This document shows positions 35,956 to 46,113 of a stretch of 64,000 nt of DNA, piece by piece (the first letter of the stretch is position 1; each line of letters begins with the position of its first letter). Source of the stretch: Pictodentalium vernedei (Eukaryota; Mollusca; Scaphopoda; Dentaliida; Dentaliidae); contig CM062294.1 in the NCBI GenBank assembly GCA_031216915.1, positions 163,325,455-163,389,454 of the forward strand. The letters are read 5' to 3'. A program made the position numbers and the translations under genes. The notes under the pieces were generated by a model, which did no database searches, was not told the origin of the DNA, and saw nothing but the letters and a program-made list of their open reading frames with translations.

Positions 35956-36551
35956 ATGACACAATACATGGTTAGAAACGTGAACAAATCCACAGGACAG
36001 AGGAAGAAACTTAAGAGAGCGTTAACAACTCGAGGCGAGGCGGTGAAATTCAAATTCACTCACGAAGATCTGATGAGTGGCGGTCAGGATTCGATCGCCT
36101 GGACCAGAAGTCAAACCAAAAGGATGGAGAAAGCGATTCGTGTTGGAAGAGGGTTGAAGGTGAGATTGAGTCCCGCTCAATTGAGATACAATTTGTGAAT
36201 GAAAGGCGGTTTCCTACCGCTATTGGCAGGAATCGCCGCAAAAGCATTACCCTTTGCCGCAAAAGCATTACCCTTTCTCGGGAAGACTCTCGGCGTGTAG
36301 CTCTCTCGTGACTCGCGAGTTCGACAGTTGAGAAATTAATGGGTGGCAGCGGACTGTTTTTGAAGAAGGGAGGAGCCGTGTGTCGCATCCATGTAGACGA
36401 TAGCGGTGAAGGATTGTATCTAGAACCCATTAGAGGTGGAAACAGTCTCTATCTAAAGAGTGGACGGAACGTTGAGCGACTCGGCAAGGGTTTGTTGTTT
36501 GGTGAGAATTCGCTGTTTAAGAATATACCGATTTTGAGTATGTTATTATAA
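35956..36551 (+). pseudogene. Basic core / hydrophobic virion protein, broken into three pieces
   Basis: Piece one (35956-36198) is basic with two similar motifs, LKRALTTRGEAVKFKFTHEDL and MEKAIRVGRGLKVRLSPAQL. A TGA at 36196-36198 is followed at once, in the same frame, by ATG and KGGFLPLLAGIAAKALPF (36199-36300), a Gly-Gly hydrophobic segment like that of adenovirus pX-type core proteins. A TAG and a frame change then lead to 36339-36551: GLFLKKGGAVCRI, GEGLYLEPI and FKNIPILSMLL. As I recall, intact Polintons encode these three parts as one protein, probably a DNA-binding or membrane-active virion component. Here at least one in-frame stop and one frameshift separate them. Alternatively, the first piece could be a genuine separate small gene. 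Confidence 0.7.
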
Positions 36552-36609
36552 TGTAAAAATTATATAATTATATAAAATATAAGTCATAGAAAGTATAAAA
36601 TAATATAAA

Positions 36610-36945
36610 ATGGATAAAAAGGTGGAAAAACAATTAGACGATAATGATGAATATCATGAGATAGAGTGCGAAAAAGATGTGGAAAAACGATTAGACATTA
36701 ATGATGGATATCTTAGGACAGAACTGATAAAAGAGTTAAATAAAGATCGGGATAGGTGGTTGAAATTTAAAAGAATGAGACGTTTTCCACCGTCACCACT
36801 ACCTTCTGAAGAGAATGGTAATGATGCAAGTGTTACTGAGAGATGCGCAACATTCGTTCATAATTATGATTCGGATAAACAAATGTGTTCTTATAAAAAA
36901 AACGTAGCATATCACGAAAAAAAAGAAAAGAAGAATCGACGTTGA
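36610..36945 (+). CDS. Small charged protein of unknown function
   Basis: Intact 111-codon frame opening with ATG after an AT-rich leader (TATAATTATATAAAATATAAG). It is rich in Asp, Glu and Lys, with an internal near-repeat: KKVEKQLDDNDEYHE followed by KDVEKRLDINDGYLR. The C-terminus is Lys-rich (EKKEKKNRR). I do not recognise a family, and no membrane segment or zinc motif is clear. It is the last gene of the plus-strand left block and ends 79 bp before the hairpin at 37024-37066, which fits a role for that hairpin in ending its transcript. It is one of the few undamaged frames in the element, though its small size limits what that means. Confidence 0.5.
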   Translation: MDKKVEKQLDDNDEYHEIECEKDVEKRLDINDGYLRTELIKELNKDRDRWLKFKRMRRFPPSPLPSEENGNDASVTERCATFVHNYDSDKQMCSYKKNVAYHEKKEKKNRR

Positions 36946-37023
36946 AATTTGAGAAAAAAGGAAACATTATTATAATATATGGGCAATAGTGAAGAAGGAA
37001 AACAAAAAAAAAACAAAAAAAAG

Positions 37024-37066
37024 GTAATGAGATCTAAAGATGATCAACTTCTCTAGATCTCATTAC
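37024..37066. terminator. Hairpin at convergent gene junction (copy 1)
   Basis: GTAATGAGATCTAAAGA (37024-37040) pairs with TCTCTAGATCTCATTAC (37050-37066) with one mismatch and a 9-nt loop, flanked by A- and T-runs. It lies between the end of a plus gene (36945) and the end of a minus gene (37166). The same stem occurs at 44161-44206 in the only other convergent junction. Confidence 0.65.
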
Positions 37067-37165
37067 TTTTTTGTTCCTCCTTCTTCGCTAAACATCAATC
37101 TCTCTATTGTTTTTTATATTTCCAAGTCCGTTATTAGCATACTGATGGTCGTGTCTTCTCCTTTT

Positions 37166-37555
37166 TCACAAATGAATGTTTATCTTTACTTTTGAGAGGT
37201 TTTTTACTTTGGTCAACGCACTCTCACCACCCGATTTGTTCACGAGTTCAAGAGAGATTTTTGGATATATGTAACTTCCATAGGGCAACGACAAATCGCT
37301 CTTGTCGAATTCTCTGTCTTCGGCGATGATGATATTCTGCAGATCGCTTTCGTACTCGTAAAACAAATCGAGCATGGCTTCGTCCAATTTCAAAGGCATG
37401 CTATATTTGTCGTATTTGTGCTGTAAGCCCTTCGTCTCGACCTCGTTCAATTCGATGGAATCGTGTCATTGTAATCTATAGATTTTACAACCGAGTTTCT
37501 TACACGTTTCGACTCGTTTCAATTTCAATTCGCATTTTTTAGGTGTTGTTGTCAT
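37166..37555 (-). pseudogene. Small Polinton gene of unknown function, one in-frame TGA
   Basis: On the minus strand an ATG at 37555 begins a Lys/Cys-rich N-terminus (TPKKCELKLKRVETCKKLG). A TGA at 37466-37468 interrupts the frame, which continues to 37166 with KYDKYSMPLKLDEAMLDLFYEYESD and FDKSDLSLPYGSYIYPKI. Only this one disruption is seen; the total is about 130 codons. The acidic middle and the PYGSYIYP motif are its most distinctive parts. I do not know the family. It is read divergently from PolB, with an AT-rich 415-bp intergenic region containing TATATATAAAGAG-type motifs on its strand. Confidence 0.55.
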
Positions 37556-37970
37556 GATCGATTATTTGGTTTTTTGGTTTATGAATTATTGCAAATAATG
37601 TTTTTTTTAAATTTTGTATTTAATAATTTGTTAAAAAAGTTTGGTTTTTTTACTCTTTATATATATAAAAACTTTTTTTTTTAATTTTTTAATTTTCTTT
37701 AATGTAAAATTTTTTTTTTTGTAAAAGTTTTTTTTTTCTCTTTATATATATAAATAAAAAGTTTAAATTTAACATCCTTTTTTTCTCGTATTAATTCAAT
37801 TTTTTTCACGTTAAGGAACATAAAAAAATTGTTTAATATTATTAAAAAAATTTTTTGAAGGCATTAAAACATATATATATAAAAACAATTTTAAAACTTT
37901 TTAACAAATTATTTAAAAACAAAATTCGAAAAAAGAATATTCTTACAAATGGAGCAAACAAATAAAAAAA
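37556..37970. promoter_or_regulatory. Divergent AT-rich promoter region between minus small gene and PolB
   Basis: Runs of T and A with two inverse TATATATAAAGAG motifs (CTCTTTATATATATAAA at about 37653-37670 and 37738-37755) that read toward the minus gene. An ACATATATATATAAAAAC run lies near 37869 before PolB. Motif role inferred from recurrence before other genes. Confidence 0.45.
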
Positions 37971-40900
37971 ATGGAAAATTTAAATGAGAAAATCGTATCT
38001 CAGTTAAACAAGATTTGTAAAATGTTAAAAATTCCACATTTCAGAAATCCTAGAACCAAATCAAAAAAAATTGAAGTCATACAGGAATATCGTTAGCGAA
38101 ACGATGAAAAGAAAAAAATCGAAAGATCGGAAGTGGATAAACTTAAAGAGTCAAAAAATGCATCGGTTGTGAAAAATAAGAAGATGACTAAACAAAAAGC
38201 CATTGAAGAACTTCAAGTTTCAAAAGAAAAGAAAAATAAACTAAAACGAAAACGAGTGATGCACTTCAGAATCTAGACAAACGAGATATATCGAGCGAAA
38301 TTCGATGAGCGATCGATGAAGGGAAAGGAGAAGAATATGTAGCATGACTCGTCACAGAACTATTCCAATCAAAGCCTGTAGAATGGGAGATTGCAATCAA
38401 AGGCATTTTTAAAGCTTTCAACGTGGTTCTCTCGTTCAAGAAAATGGATCCGAAATTGTTCATGGAATGGGTGAAGAAAAAAGTATTGGATTTGTTTTGC
38501 GAACACATGAACGTGGGACAAAAAATTAAGATGATACTCCATTGTGTGATGAATAAAATCGATGTGAAGTCTGGCGAGAGCATCGTGAAAAATGCATTTT
38601 TCAGATCGAATGTCGAACCAGTATTTCGAGGTTCAGATTTATCGGACGTTTTCAAAAAGATGAAAGACAAGATGTTGATGTCTCTCGTGAATTATCAACA
38701 TGAAGGTAGTAATTGGACGTTCGATGAGGTGTTAAAACTCGAAATTCATATAACTAAAAACAATTCATTGAAAGGATCTTCCTACGTGGAATTACCGTAT
38801 TTCTTAGCTAAAAAAAATGCTGTGATCAACGTGAGAAAAAAAGATGATCAGTGTTTTAAATGGGCAGTCACCTCCACTTTATACCCTGTCAAAATGCGCT
38901 CCGATAGAGTTTCTCGTTACGAGGAGACTTCTAAAAATCTCGATTGGACCGGAGTGACTTTTCCAATGCAGTTAAAACATATCGAACGTTTCGAGGCTCA
39001 AAATCCCACCATAGTGGTGAACGTCTTGGGATACGATGATGAAAAATGAATGATCTATCCTCTCAGACAGACTTCGTATCTCGAAAGAGAAAAGACGATT
39101 ATTTTATTATTGATTTCGAATGGTGACAATCGTCATTATTGTTGGGTTAAAAATTCAAGCCGATTACTGTTGAGACAAAATAATAAACATAAAGAAAAGA
39201 TATGTTTATGTTGCAACTGCATGAACATGTTTCAGAGTGAAATATCGTTAGCGACACATGAGGAATATTGCAAAAAAAATCAAGGTGTCACTGTCGAAAT
39301 GCCCAAACCCAACACCATCGTGAAGTTTGAAAATCGCAATAGAAGGTTAAAAGTACCATTCGTCGTGTACGCCAATTTCGAATGCTTCACCGTGAAAATG
39401 AGTTCCTGCCAACCCGACGCTCTTCGAAGTTACATTGAAAGATATCAAAAACACATGCCTTCAGGTTATTGCATTTATGTGAAATGCGCTTTCGACTCGC
39501 AACACGACATGGGTCCCTTCACCTACATGAAACAGTGCAAAGATGACGACGTGGCTCAAAGGTTCGTGGAAGAGTTAGAATCGAAAATTCAAATGTTATA
39601 CAATAAATTCAAAACTCCAGTGAAAATGATCATCACACGAGAGCAGCAGGACGAAAATAACAGAGCCACCGAATGTCACATCTGCAGACATCATTCGACG
39701 AGAATTCAGAGGAAAATAAGAAGGACAGAGACCATGATCATTACACGGGTCTGTATCGCGGTCCATCTCACAGCAAGTGTAATTTAAAATATCGAGACGC
39801 CGTTTTCTATCCAGTGATATTTCACAATCTCTCGGGTTACGACAGTCATCTGTTCGTTAAAAATCTCCCACGAAGAATTAAATTGCATCGCGAACAGCGA
39901 GGAAAGATACATTTCATTCACGAAATGGAAGGTCATGGAGAAGAAAAGAGTAATCGACAGAGAGACGTTGGAAGAAAAAACGAAATTAATTCGTAGAAGC
40001 ATACGTTTTATCGACAGTTTTAAATTCATGTCTACCGCTCTGGAAAAATTAGTCAATAACATGAGCAAGGATAAATTTAAAATTACGAGGGAACATTTCC
40101 GAGAATGAGTAGATGTTATGTTGAGGAAAGGAGTCTATCCTTACGATTACATGAACGATCTAAAGAGATTCGATGACACTGCAATACCTTCGAAAGAAGA
40201 TTTTTATTCAAAATTATACGAATCCGACATTTCTGACGAGAATTACGAACACGCCAAAAACGTGTGGAAATCATCCGATATGAAAACCATGAGAGATTAT
40301 CATGATCTCTATCTGAAGACTAACGTTCTGCTCTTGGCAGACGTGTTTGAAAATTTTCGAGACGTCTGTCATCGAAATTACGATCTGGATCCCGATTGGT
40401 ATTTCACCGCACCTGGTCTGGCGTGGGACGCTCTGTTGAAGACCACCGAAGTCCAATTGGAATTATTATCCTACGTGGACATGTTGCTCATGTTCGAAAG
40501 GGCTGCGAGTGGTGGCATCTCGATGATCTCCCATAGATATTCTGAAGCTAACAATCACTACATGAAAGAAGGTTTCGATTCGAAACGGTCAAATAAATAC
40601 ATACAGTATTGGGATGCTAATAATCTGTACAGTTGGGCTATGAGTCATCCTTTACCAATTGGAAATTTTGAATGGGTAACGGAACCGGAAGAGATGCAAA
40701 AATGGAGAGACTATCCTTGCATTTTAGAAGTCGATTTGAACTATCAGGAAGAATTACACGATCTACACAATGATTATCCACTGGCTCCTGAAGGAATGAA
40801 ACCAATCGAAGGAGACAAGGAAAAACTCATTCCCAATTTATTTAACAAACGTAACTACGTCGTCTACAGTCAGAATTTGAAATGATACGTCAATTACGGG

Positions 40901-41990
40901 ATGAAATTAGTCAACATACATCGCATCTTCGATTCGATGAAGAGCCTTGGATGAAAAAATACATCGATCTCAACACGAATCTCAGAATTCGAGCCGAGAA
41001 CAATTTTGAAAAAAGATTTCTTCAAACTCATGAACAACTGCGTGTACGGTAAATCGATGGAAAACATCAGGAAGAGAACCGACATTCGACTCGTTACGTC
41101 TGAGAAAAGAGCAAAAAAATTAGTGGCGAAACCCAATTACAAACACCGAACCATATTCGACGAAAATCTAGTGGCCGTTCACATGCAAAAGACGCACCTG
41201 ATGTTCGACAAACCATATTATCTTGGACCGATCATCTTAGATATCAGCAAGCGATTGATGTACGAGTTTCACTACGATTACGTCAAACAAAAATTTGGTG
41301 ATAAAGATAACTACTGTTCACCGACACGGACAGTTTAGTTTACGAGATAGAGACGAAAGATGTCTACCAAGATATATCTCCGGACGTGGCCGCGTGGTTC
41401 GACATGAGCAATTATCCTCTCGATCACCCGTCCAACATTCAATCGAATGACAAGAAGGTGTTAGGTAAATTTAAGGATGAGAACGGTGGTAAACAAATCA
41501 TCGAATTCGTGGGCTTGAGACCCAAACTGTATTCTTATCGTCTAGAAGATAAAAAGATCAAGAAGTGCAAAGGGGTTAAAGCATGCGTGGTGAAGAAAAA
41601 CATCTCTTTCCGAGAGTATAAAGATTGTCTGTTAGGAAGTGGTCCAGTGTATAAGACTATGAAATCGATTCGAAGCAAAAATCATGACTTGTATATTGAA
41701 ATAGTCAACAAGATTTCGCTGACGGCTGATGACGATAAGAGATTTATGTTAGATGATAAAATAAGCACTTTAGCACTCGGACATTGGACTTTGAATCTAA
41801 TTTTAGACGATAGGATTTCAGATATGATTGAGGATGATAGGATTCCAGATATGATTAAGGATGATAGGATTCCAGAAAATCAAGAGGAATTAGACGGATT
41901 CAAGATTATGGAATTCGATAGAGACATCGAGAGAGTTAGTTTAAAAAGAAAAAGAGAAGAAATAAAAAATAACGTCATTTTACTGAATTA
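37971..41990 (+). pseudogene. polB: Protein-primed family B DNA polymerase (PolB), heavily degraded
   Basis: This enzyme would copy the element's DNA. A first Lys-rich frame (37971-38276, with an in-frame TAG at 38094) may be its N-terminal SAP-like region or a separate gene. The conserved N-domain runs to a TGA at 39047-39049. Exo I reads YANFECF near 39368, where families have YADFE. Exo II HNLSGYDSHLF is intact. Exo III reads YLKTNVLLLADVF where KTDVLLL is usual. Palm motif A YWDANNLYSWA, motif B KLMNNCVYGKSMEN and motif C TDTDSLVYEI are present, but in different frames. Further TGAs lie at 40106 and 40883, with frameshifts near 39750, 40950-41010 and 41320. The C-terminus VNKISLTADDDKR matches the family. 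Its frame stays open into the protease, so the 3' limit given here is approximate. Confidence 0.9.
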
Positions 41991-42030
41991 TAATAAAATA
42001 AATAAATTTAAAAAAAAAATATATGCATTT

Positions 42031-42464
42031 ATGAATAAGAAAATAGAGATATCCGTAGAAGGTGTCGTCTTACCTAACGAACCCCTATCCAACATCGATC
42101 TGTCGAATGCGGTGAAGGATTTGAAAATCAAAGATTTTCTAGGTGTGTTTTCCAGAGATGCCTTGCCGAAGAGAAGACCTCGACAATCGGAATGCGGAAT
42201 TTTAAATCTAGACGATTAATCGGGTGAAGGCACTCACTGGGTGGCGTGGTTCAAGAACGGGAAGAAGCAGAATTATTATTTTGACAGTTACGGAATCTCA
42301 CCGCCAAAAGAAATAAAGAACTATTTCAACAAATCGATGGTTTGTTACAACACGGACGAGTGCAATCGCCAGATCAAGTGTTTTGCGGTCACCTGTGTCT
42401 CTACGTTCTCAAGAGATGGTCTGAAGGAGATCCGTTTCAAGACATTCTCAATGATTTACATTAG
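42031..42464 (+). pseudogene. Adenain-like cysteine protease, broken
   Basis: Capsid maturation protease of the adenovirus/Polinton type. A possible start is the ATG at 42031 after an A-rich stretch, but the frame is continuous with PolB upstream. It has LSNIDLSNAVKDLKIKDFLGVF and then GILNLDD. A TAA at 42217-42219 interrupts directly before the catalytic-His motif SGEGTHWVAWF. FDSYG follows as the acidic position. After a frameshift near 42365-42380 the catalytic-Cys motif CGHLCLYVLKRW appears and the frame ends with a TAG at 42462-42464. About 144 codons in all, short but within the range of Polinton proteases. His, Asp and Cys are all still readable. Confidence 0.85.
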
Positions 42465-42613
42465 AGAGAGATTTTTTTTTATAGTATATCAAGGTAAAAA
42501 AATTCTTAAAAAAATTTTAATCAAATAAAAACGAAAAATAAAATAAGTAAAATAATTCATTTTTAATAAACTGCGTTTGAAATATATTTTTAAAACAAAA
42601 ATCTCAAAACAAC

Positions 42614-44102
42614 ATGCCTGTCGATAAATTTGGTAGAAGTGACGACAAAAGTCAACCTGAAAAGAAGAGGAAGACACTCAAAGTCGGCGATGGTTACGAC
42701 GTTGCCAACTTGGCCGAACGTTACGTTCAGAGATACGAACCTTGAGAGGAACCATTGAACATGAATGATAAGAAGCTCTACAATCTTCCCGAGCCGATAG
42801 ATCTCGCAGATGCTACGACTAAAAAATACGTTGACAGGGGGAATGCTGATTTCGAACAAATTATGCTAGATAATTACATGGATAAAGCCATGACCGACGA
42901 TCTCGATCTGAAATCTAAACGTTTGGTGAACGTCGCGAATCCAATAGATTCCACCGATGCCACGACCAAGAAATACGCAGACGACTCTCACGCGAGATTC
43001 AGCGAACATCTGAGAAATAGATACGTTCAGAAAATGATGCACTCGGAATTGAACGCCAATTCTAACAAGATAACGAACGTGACCACTCCCACGAATCCCA
43101 AGGACGTGGCGACCAAACACTACGTAGATCTGGAACAGAGAAAGTCTGACAAACGAGAAATGAAATCGGATCTGAATGCAGGATTCAACAAGATATTCTA
43201 ACAAGATAACGAACGTGGCCACTCCCACGAATCCCAAGGACCTGGCGACCAAACACTACGTAGATCTGGAACAGAGAAAGTCTGACAAACGAGAAATGAA
43301 ATCGGATCTGAATGTGGGATTCAACAAGATATTGAATCTGTCGAAGGTCGACGACACGGATGCGAACTCAACCGCGGTCAACAAGGGCTACGTAGATTCT
43401 GCCGTGATACGATCACAAGAATATGTAGAATCACAAGTAGACGATCTCTACCTGAACAAACAATCTGGCGGAACCATGGAGGGTGGTATCAACGTGAACG
43501 GTGAGAATTTATTCGGACTCAATCATAATCCCGAATTCGATTCCAGCACAGTCAACAGGAAGTACGTAGATGACAACTCGGTCTGGAGAAAGGGCGACAT
43601 CATGGAAGGTAAACTAGACATGGGCAGACACGCGCTCACGAATCTACCGGATCCTGTGAACATGACGGATGCCTGCACCCTGATTTCGGTGGTGGAAAGA
43701 GTCAAATACGCTAGACAATTGATCACCGTGTGGGCTGAGGAGGCCGGCACGTTAGAGGAGGGAAAAACTGAGTGGTCTTTCGGAAACGGAGGTAGCGGAT
43801 CGAAACATGGTCAGGTGGGATATCCCATGCCGTTAGGATGTGAAATCATTCGAATGAGTCTGGCTTCCTCGGATTTGAATAACAGAGTGGTTGTCAATCT
43901 CGTCGTGAATGGAGTAGAGAACGATAAGAAATACAGCGTCGAAAAGACTGAGAATCAACACGCGAATGTTAGCATGTTCGGTACGCCTCTCAAAGTGAAC
44001 GCCGGAGACAGGATTAATTTCGTTATGAAAACCAATAATCCTGAAGCCGTCACTTCCGTGGTGAATCTACTGATCGAACTAGATCCTTTGAACAAACAGT
44101 GA
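42614..44102 (+). pseudogene. Repeat-rich fibre-like protein with C-terminal knob-like domain
   Basis: An ATG at 42614 opens a basic N-terminus (GRSDDKSQPEKKRKTLKVGD), then a TGA at 42743-42745. Six or so shaft-like repeats follow, each with a NxxxPxxxxDATTKKYVD pattern. A near-identical 136-bp tandem duplication (43062-43197 and 43198-43333) shifts the frame. The rest runs in the new frame to 44102 and ends in a Gly/aromatic-rich domain starting WAEEAGTLEEGKTEWSFGNG. Shaft repeats plus a terminal beta domain suggest a trimeric attachment fibre at the capsid vertex, as in adenovirus-like viruses and some phage tail fibres. That function is inference. The gene ends about 60 bp before the second hairpin. 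Confidence 0.75.
43062..43333 (+). repeat. 136-bp near-identical tandem duplication inside the fibre-like gene
   Basis: Both units start CTAACAAGATAACGAACGTG and differ at only a few bases (GTGACC/GTGGCC, GACGTGG/GACCTGG, ATGCAGG/ATGTGGG). The period is not a multiple of three, so the duplication itself causes the frameshift. Confidence 0.85.
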
Positions 44103-44160
44103 ACGCGTGGAAATAATTAATTAAAAAAAATAATGTGTGATTATTAAAAACCAAAAAAAA

Positions 44161-44206
44161 GTAATGAGATTTAGAAAGATGTTCAATCTCTCTAAATCTC
44201 ATTACT
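44161..44206. terminator. Hairpin at convergent gene junction (copy 2)
   Basis: GTAATGAGATTTAGAAAGAT (44161-44180) pairs with ATCTCTCTAAATCTCATTAC (44187-44206) with one mismatch and a 6-nt loop, flanked by A- and T-runs. It lies between the plus fibre-like gene end (44102) and the minus major capsid gene end (44299). Confidence 0.7.
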
Positions 44207-44298
44207 TTATTTATTTTTTTGTTTGTTTTTTTTTTGGGTTTTTAATAATTACTCATTACTTTTTTATTTTGTTTTTTATTTTTTTTCACACACGTCTC

Positions 44299-45567
44299 TC
44301 ATCGAATGATCGACATCTTATTTCCATCCGATTCGAATTGTAAATCTCTGTCCGACAGGACCAGAGTGAAGGCTTCGGTTTTTCTTGGCAGGTTCCTATC
44401 GAATTGCATCTTGATCTGAATGTCTAAGACGCTACTCTTGAGTCGTTCACTCTGTTTACTGACGTCGAATACGAACATGGGATACATGGACTTGTATTTG
44501 CCAGGAGATATAGTAGGGTTGCTCATCAATTCGTCTAGACCATGATACTTCTTTCTAAAATCAGCGGCGTCGCCGTACAGTCTGTTCTTGTCGAATGACG
44601 CATTGTAATCGATTTCTGGATATCTCGTGGCGTTCAGAAACATTTCTTGCATGTTTCTCAAATGGCAGTGATCGAACAGCGACGCATTCTTTTCCTGAGA
44701 CCCATCCCTATCGGTCTGAATTGCAACCACGATGAAACGCGGTCTCTCAGAAGCGGATTTCACCGTCAATCTCCAATTGAAGTGATTCATGGAGAGTGGA
44801 ATGCTAGCCGTGTCGCACTGTCTCATTCTAAGTACCACAGGTAATTTACTCTTGGATTCTATGATCTTGTAGAGACGCGCTTTTTCCACTATCGAAGGCT
44901 CCATGTGCAGAATGAACCACGATATCTTGTGTAGAGTTAACTTAACCGCATCGGTCGCAGGGAGTATCACTATTGCGTCGTCGTTTCCTTTTCGAATCAA
45001 CGTCAGATTGTGTTTGAATCCGTACATGATCTTGTTGTAATCGTCCGCAAATCCGAAGATGTGTTTCAAAGGTATCCTGAACGAAAACGTTCCTTTAGGT
45101 CTGGACGTCTTGACGACGTAGTCGAATATCGCGGCGGCGCCGGCGTTAGCAGGGCCGACGGTGTCTTTCACCCACAACTGATTAAGTCCTCTGGATTTCG
45201 AAAAATCATCCGGATACGTCAAGAGTCCGAACATCGTGGTGGCCTGACCGGGATGAAACACAGATTCTATCTCTTGTCCGGATAGCATGTATTTTATATT
45301 ACTGAATAGATGCATGATGCCATTATTGGCTAGAGTAACCGTGTCGTTGTCGGCGTAGTCGCTCCCATCTTCCTTGGTGAGACGTCCCTGCACCACTATG
45401 TAACTCTCGCTAGGATGGACAAATAGATCTTGAGTTTCGACGGTGATTCTTATCTCTCCCGCATTGTTCAAACTCGTTCCAGTTACCGGTTCGTATTCGT
45501 GAACCTCATATTCTTGAATACTTTAATCTTTCACTATGCTTTGTGCTATATCTAGTATATTTGCCAT
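44299..45567 (-). pseudogene. Double-jelly-roll major capsid protein, one in-frame TAA near the start
   Basis: The hexon-like protein that forms the capsid facets. The true start is the ATG at 45567 (MANILDIAQSIVKD); a TAA at 45523-45525 follows after 14 codons. The same frame then runs open for about 408 codons to 44299, containing NNAGEIRITVETQDLFVHPSE, LANNGIMHLFSNIKYMLSGQEIE, GTFSFRIPLKHIFGF and FRKKYHGLDELM, typical of Polinton major capsid proteins. The total of about 422 codons is shorter than many but covers the core. Apart from the single stop, the coding sequence is intact, so it may be the best preserved large gene here. A TATA/GTAGAGAAAAA motif precedes it at 45650-45676 on its strand. 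Confidence 0.92.
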
Positions 45568-45649
45568 TTTTTAAAGGGTTTTTGTTTTTTGTTTATTAAT
45601 TAGCTTGCTTTTTTTATCTAAAAATAGTTTGAATTATTTTTTATTATTA

Positions 45650-45676
45650 TTTTTCTCTACTATATATATATGTGTG
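45650..45676 (-). promoter_or_regulatory. Capsid gene promoter-like motif
   Basis: On the minus strand ATATATATATAGTAGAGAAA, about 85-100 bp before the capsid ATG. A duplicated, partly changed version (ACATATACAGGAGAGAAAAA) lies at about 46044-46065. Confidence 0.5.
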
Positions 45677-45730
45677 TAAACAAGAAAATGTTAAAGAGAG
45701 TAAATAAAAAAAAATTTGTTGTTTTCTTTA

Positions 45731-45961
45731 TCAAAACTTCGTCTTATGCAATTGTTGTTCGTAAAACTTTTCGATGATCTCTTCTCCATCCCAGGCTTCG
45801 ATTTCGTAAGTCACCGGATCGGTGTGAAATATTTTGATCATCACGAAGATTTCCGAGGGCCATCGAAGAGCACAACCCTTTTCGAAGTGCTTCTTATAAG
45901 CATAGATTATACTTTTATCTTTCACTATGTTTTGTGCTATATCATCTAGAATATTTGCCAT
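45731..45961 (-). pseudogene. Chimeric ORF: capsid N-terminus joined to integrase C-terminus
   Basis: An intact 76-codon frame. The first 17 residues (MANILDDIAQNIVKDKS) match the capsid start, and residues 18-76 (AYKKHFEKG, YEIEAWDGEEIIEKFYEQQ) match the integrase C-terminal chromodomain-like region. It is a by-product of the tandem duplication and has its own copy of the capsid leader and TATA-like motif. Whether it is expressed is unknown. It has no catalytic domain. Confidence 0.7.
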
Positions 45962-46113
45962 GTTTTAAAGGGTTTTTGTTTTTTGTTTATTAATTGGCTT
46001 GCTTTTTTATCTAAAAATAGTTTTAATTATTTTTTAATATTATTTTTCTCTCCTGTATATGTGTAAACAAGAAAATGTTAAAGAGAGTAAATAAAAAAAA
46101 ATTGTTTTCTTTA

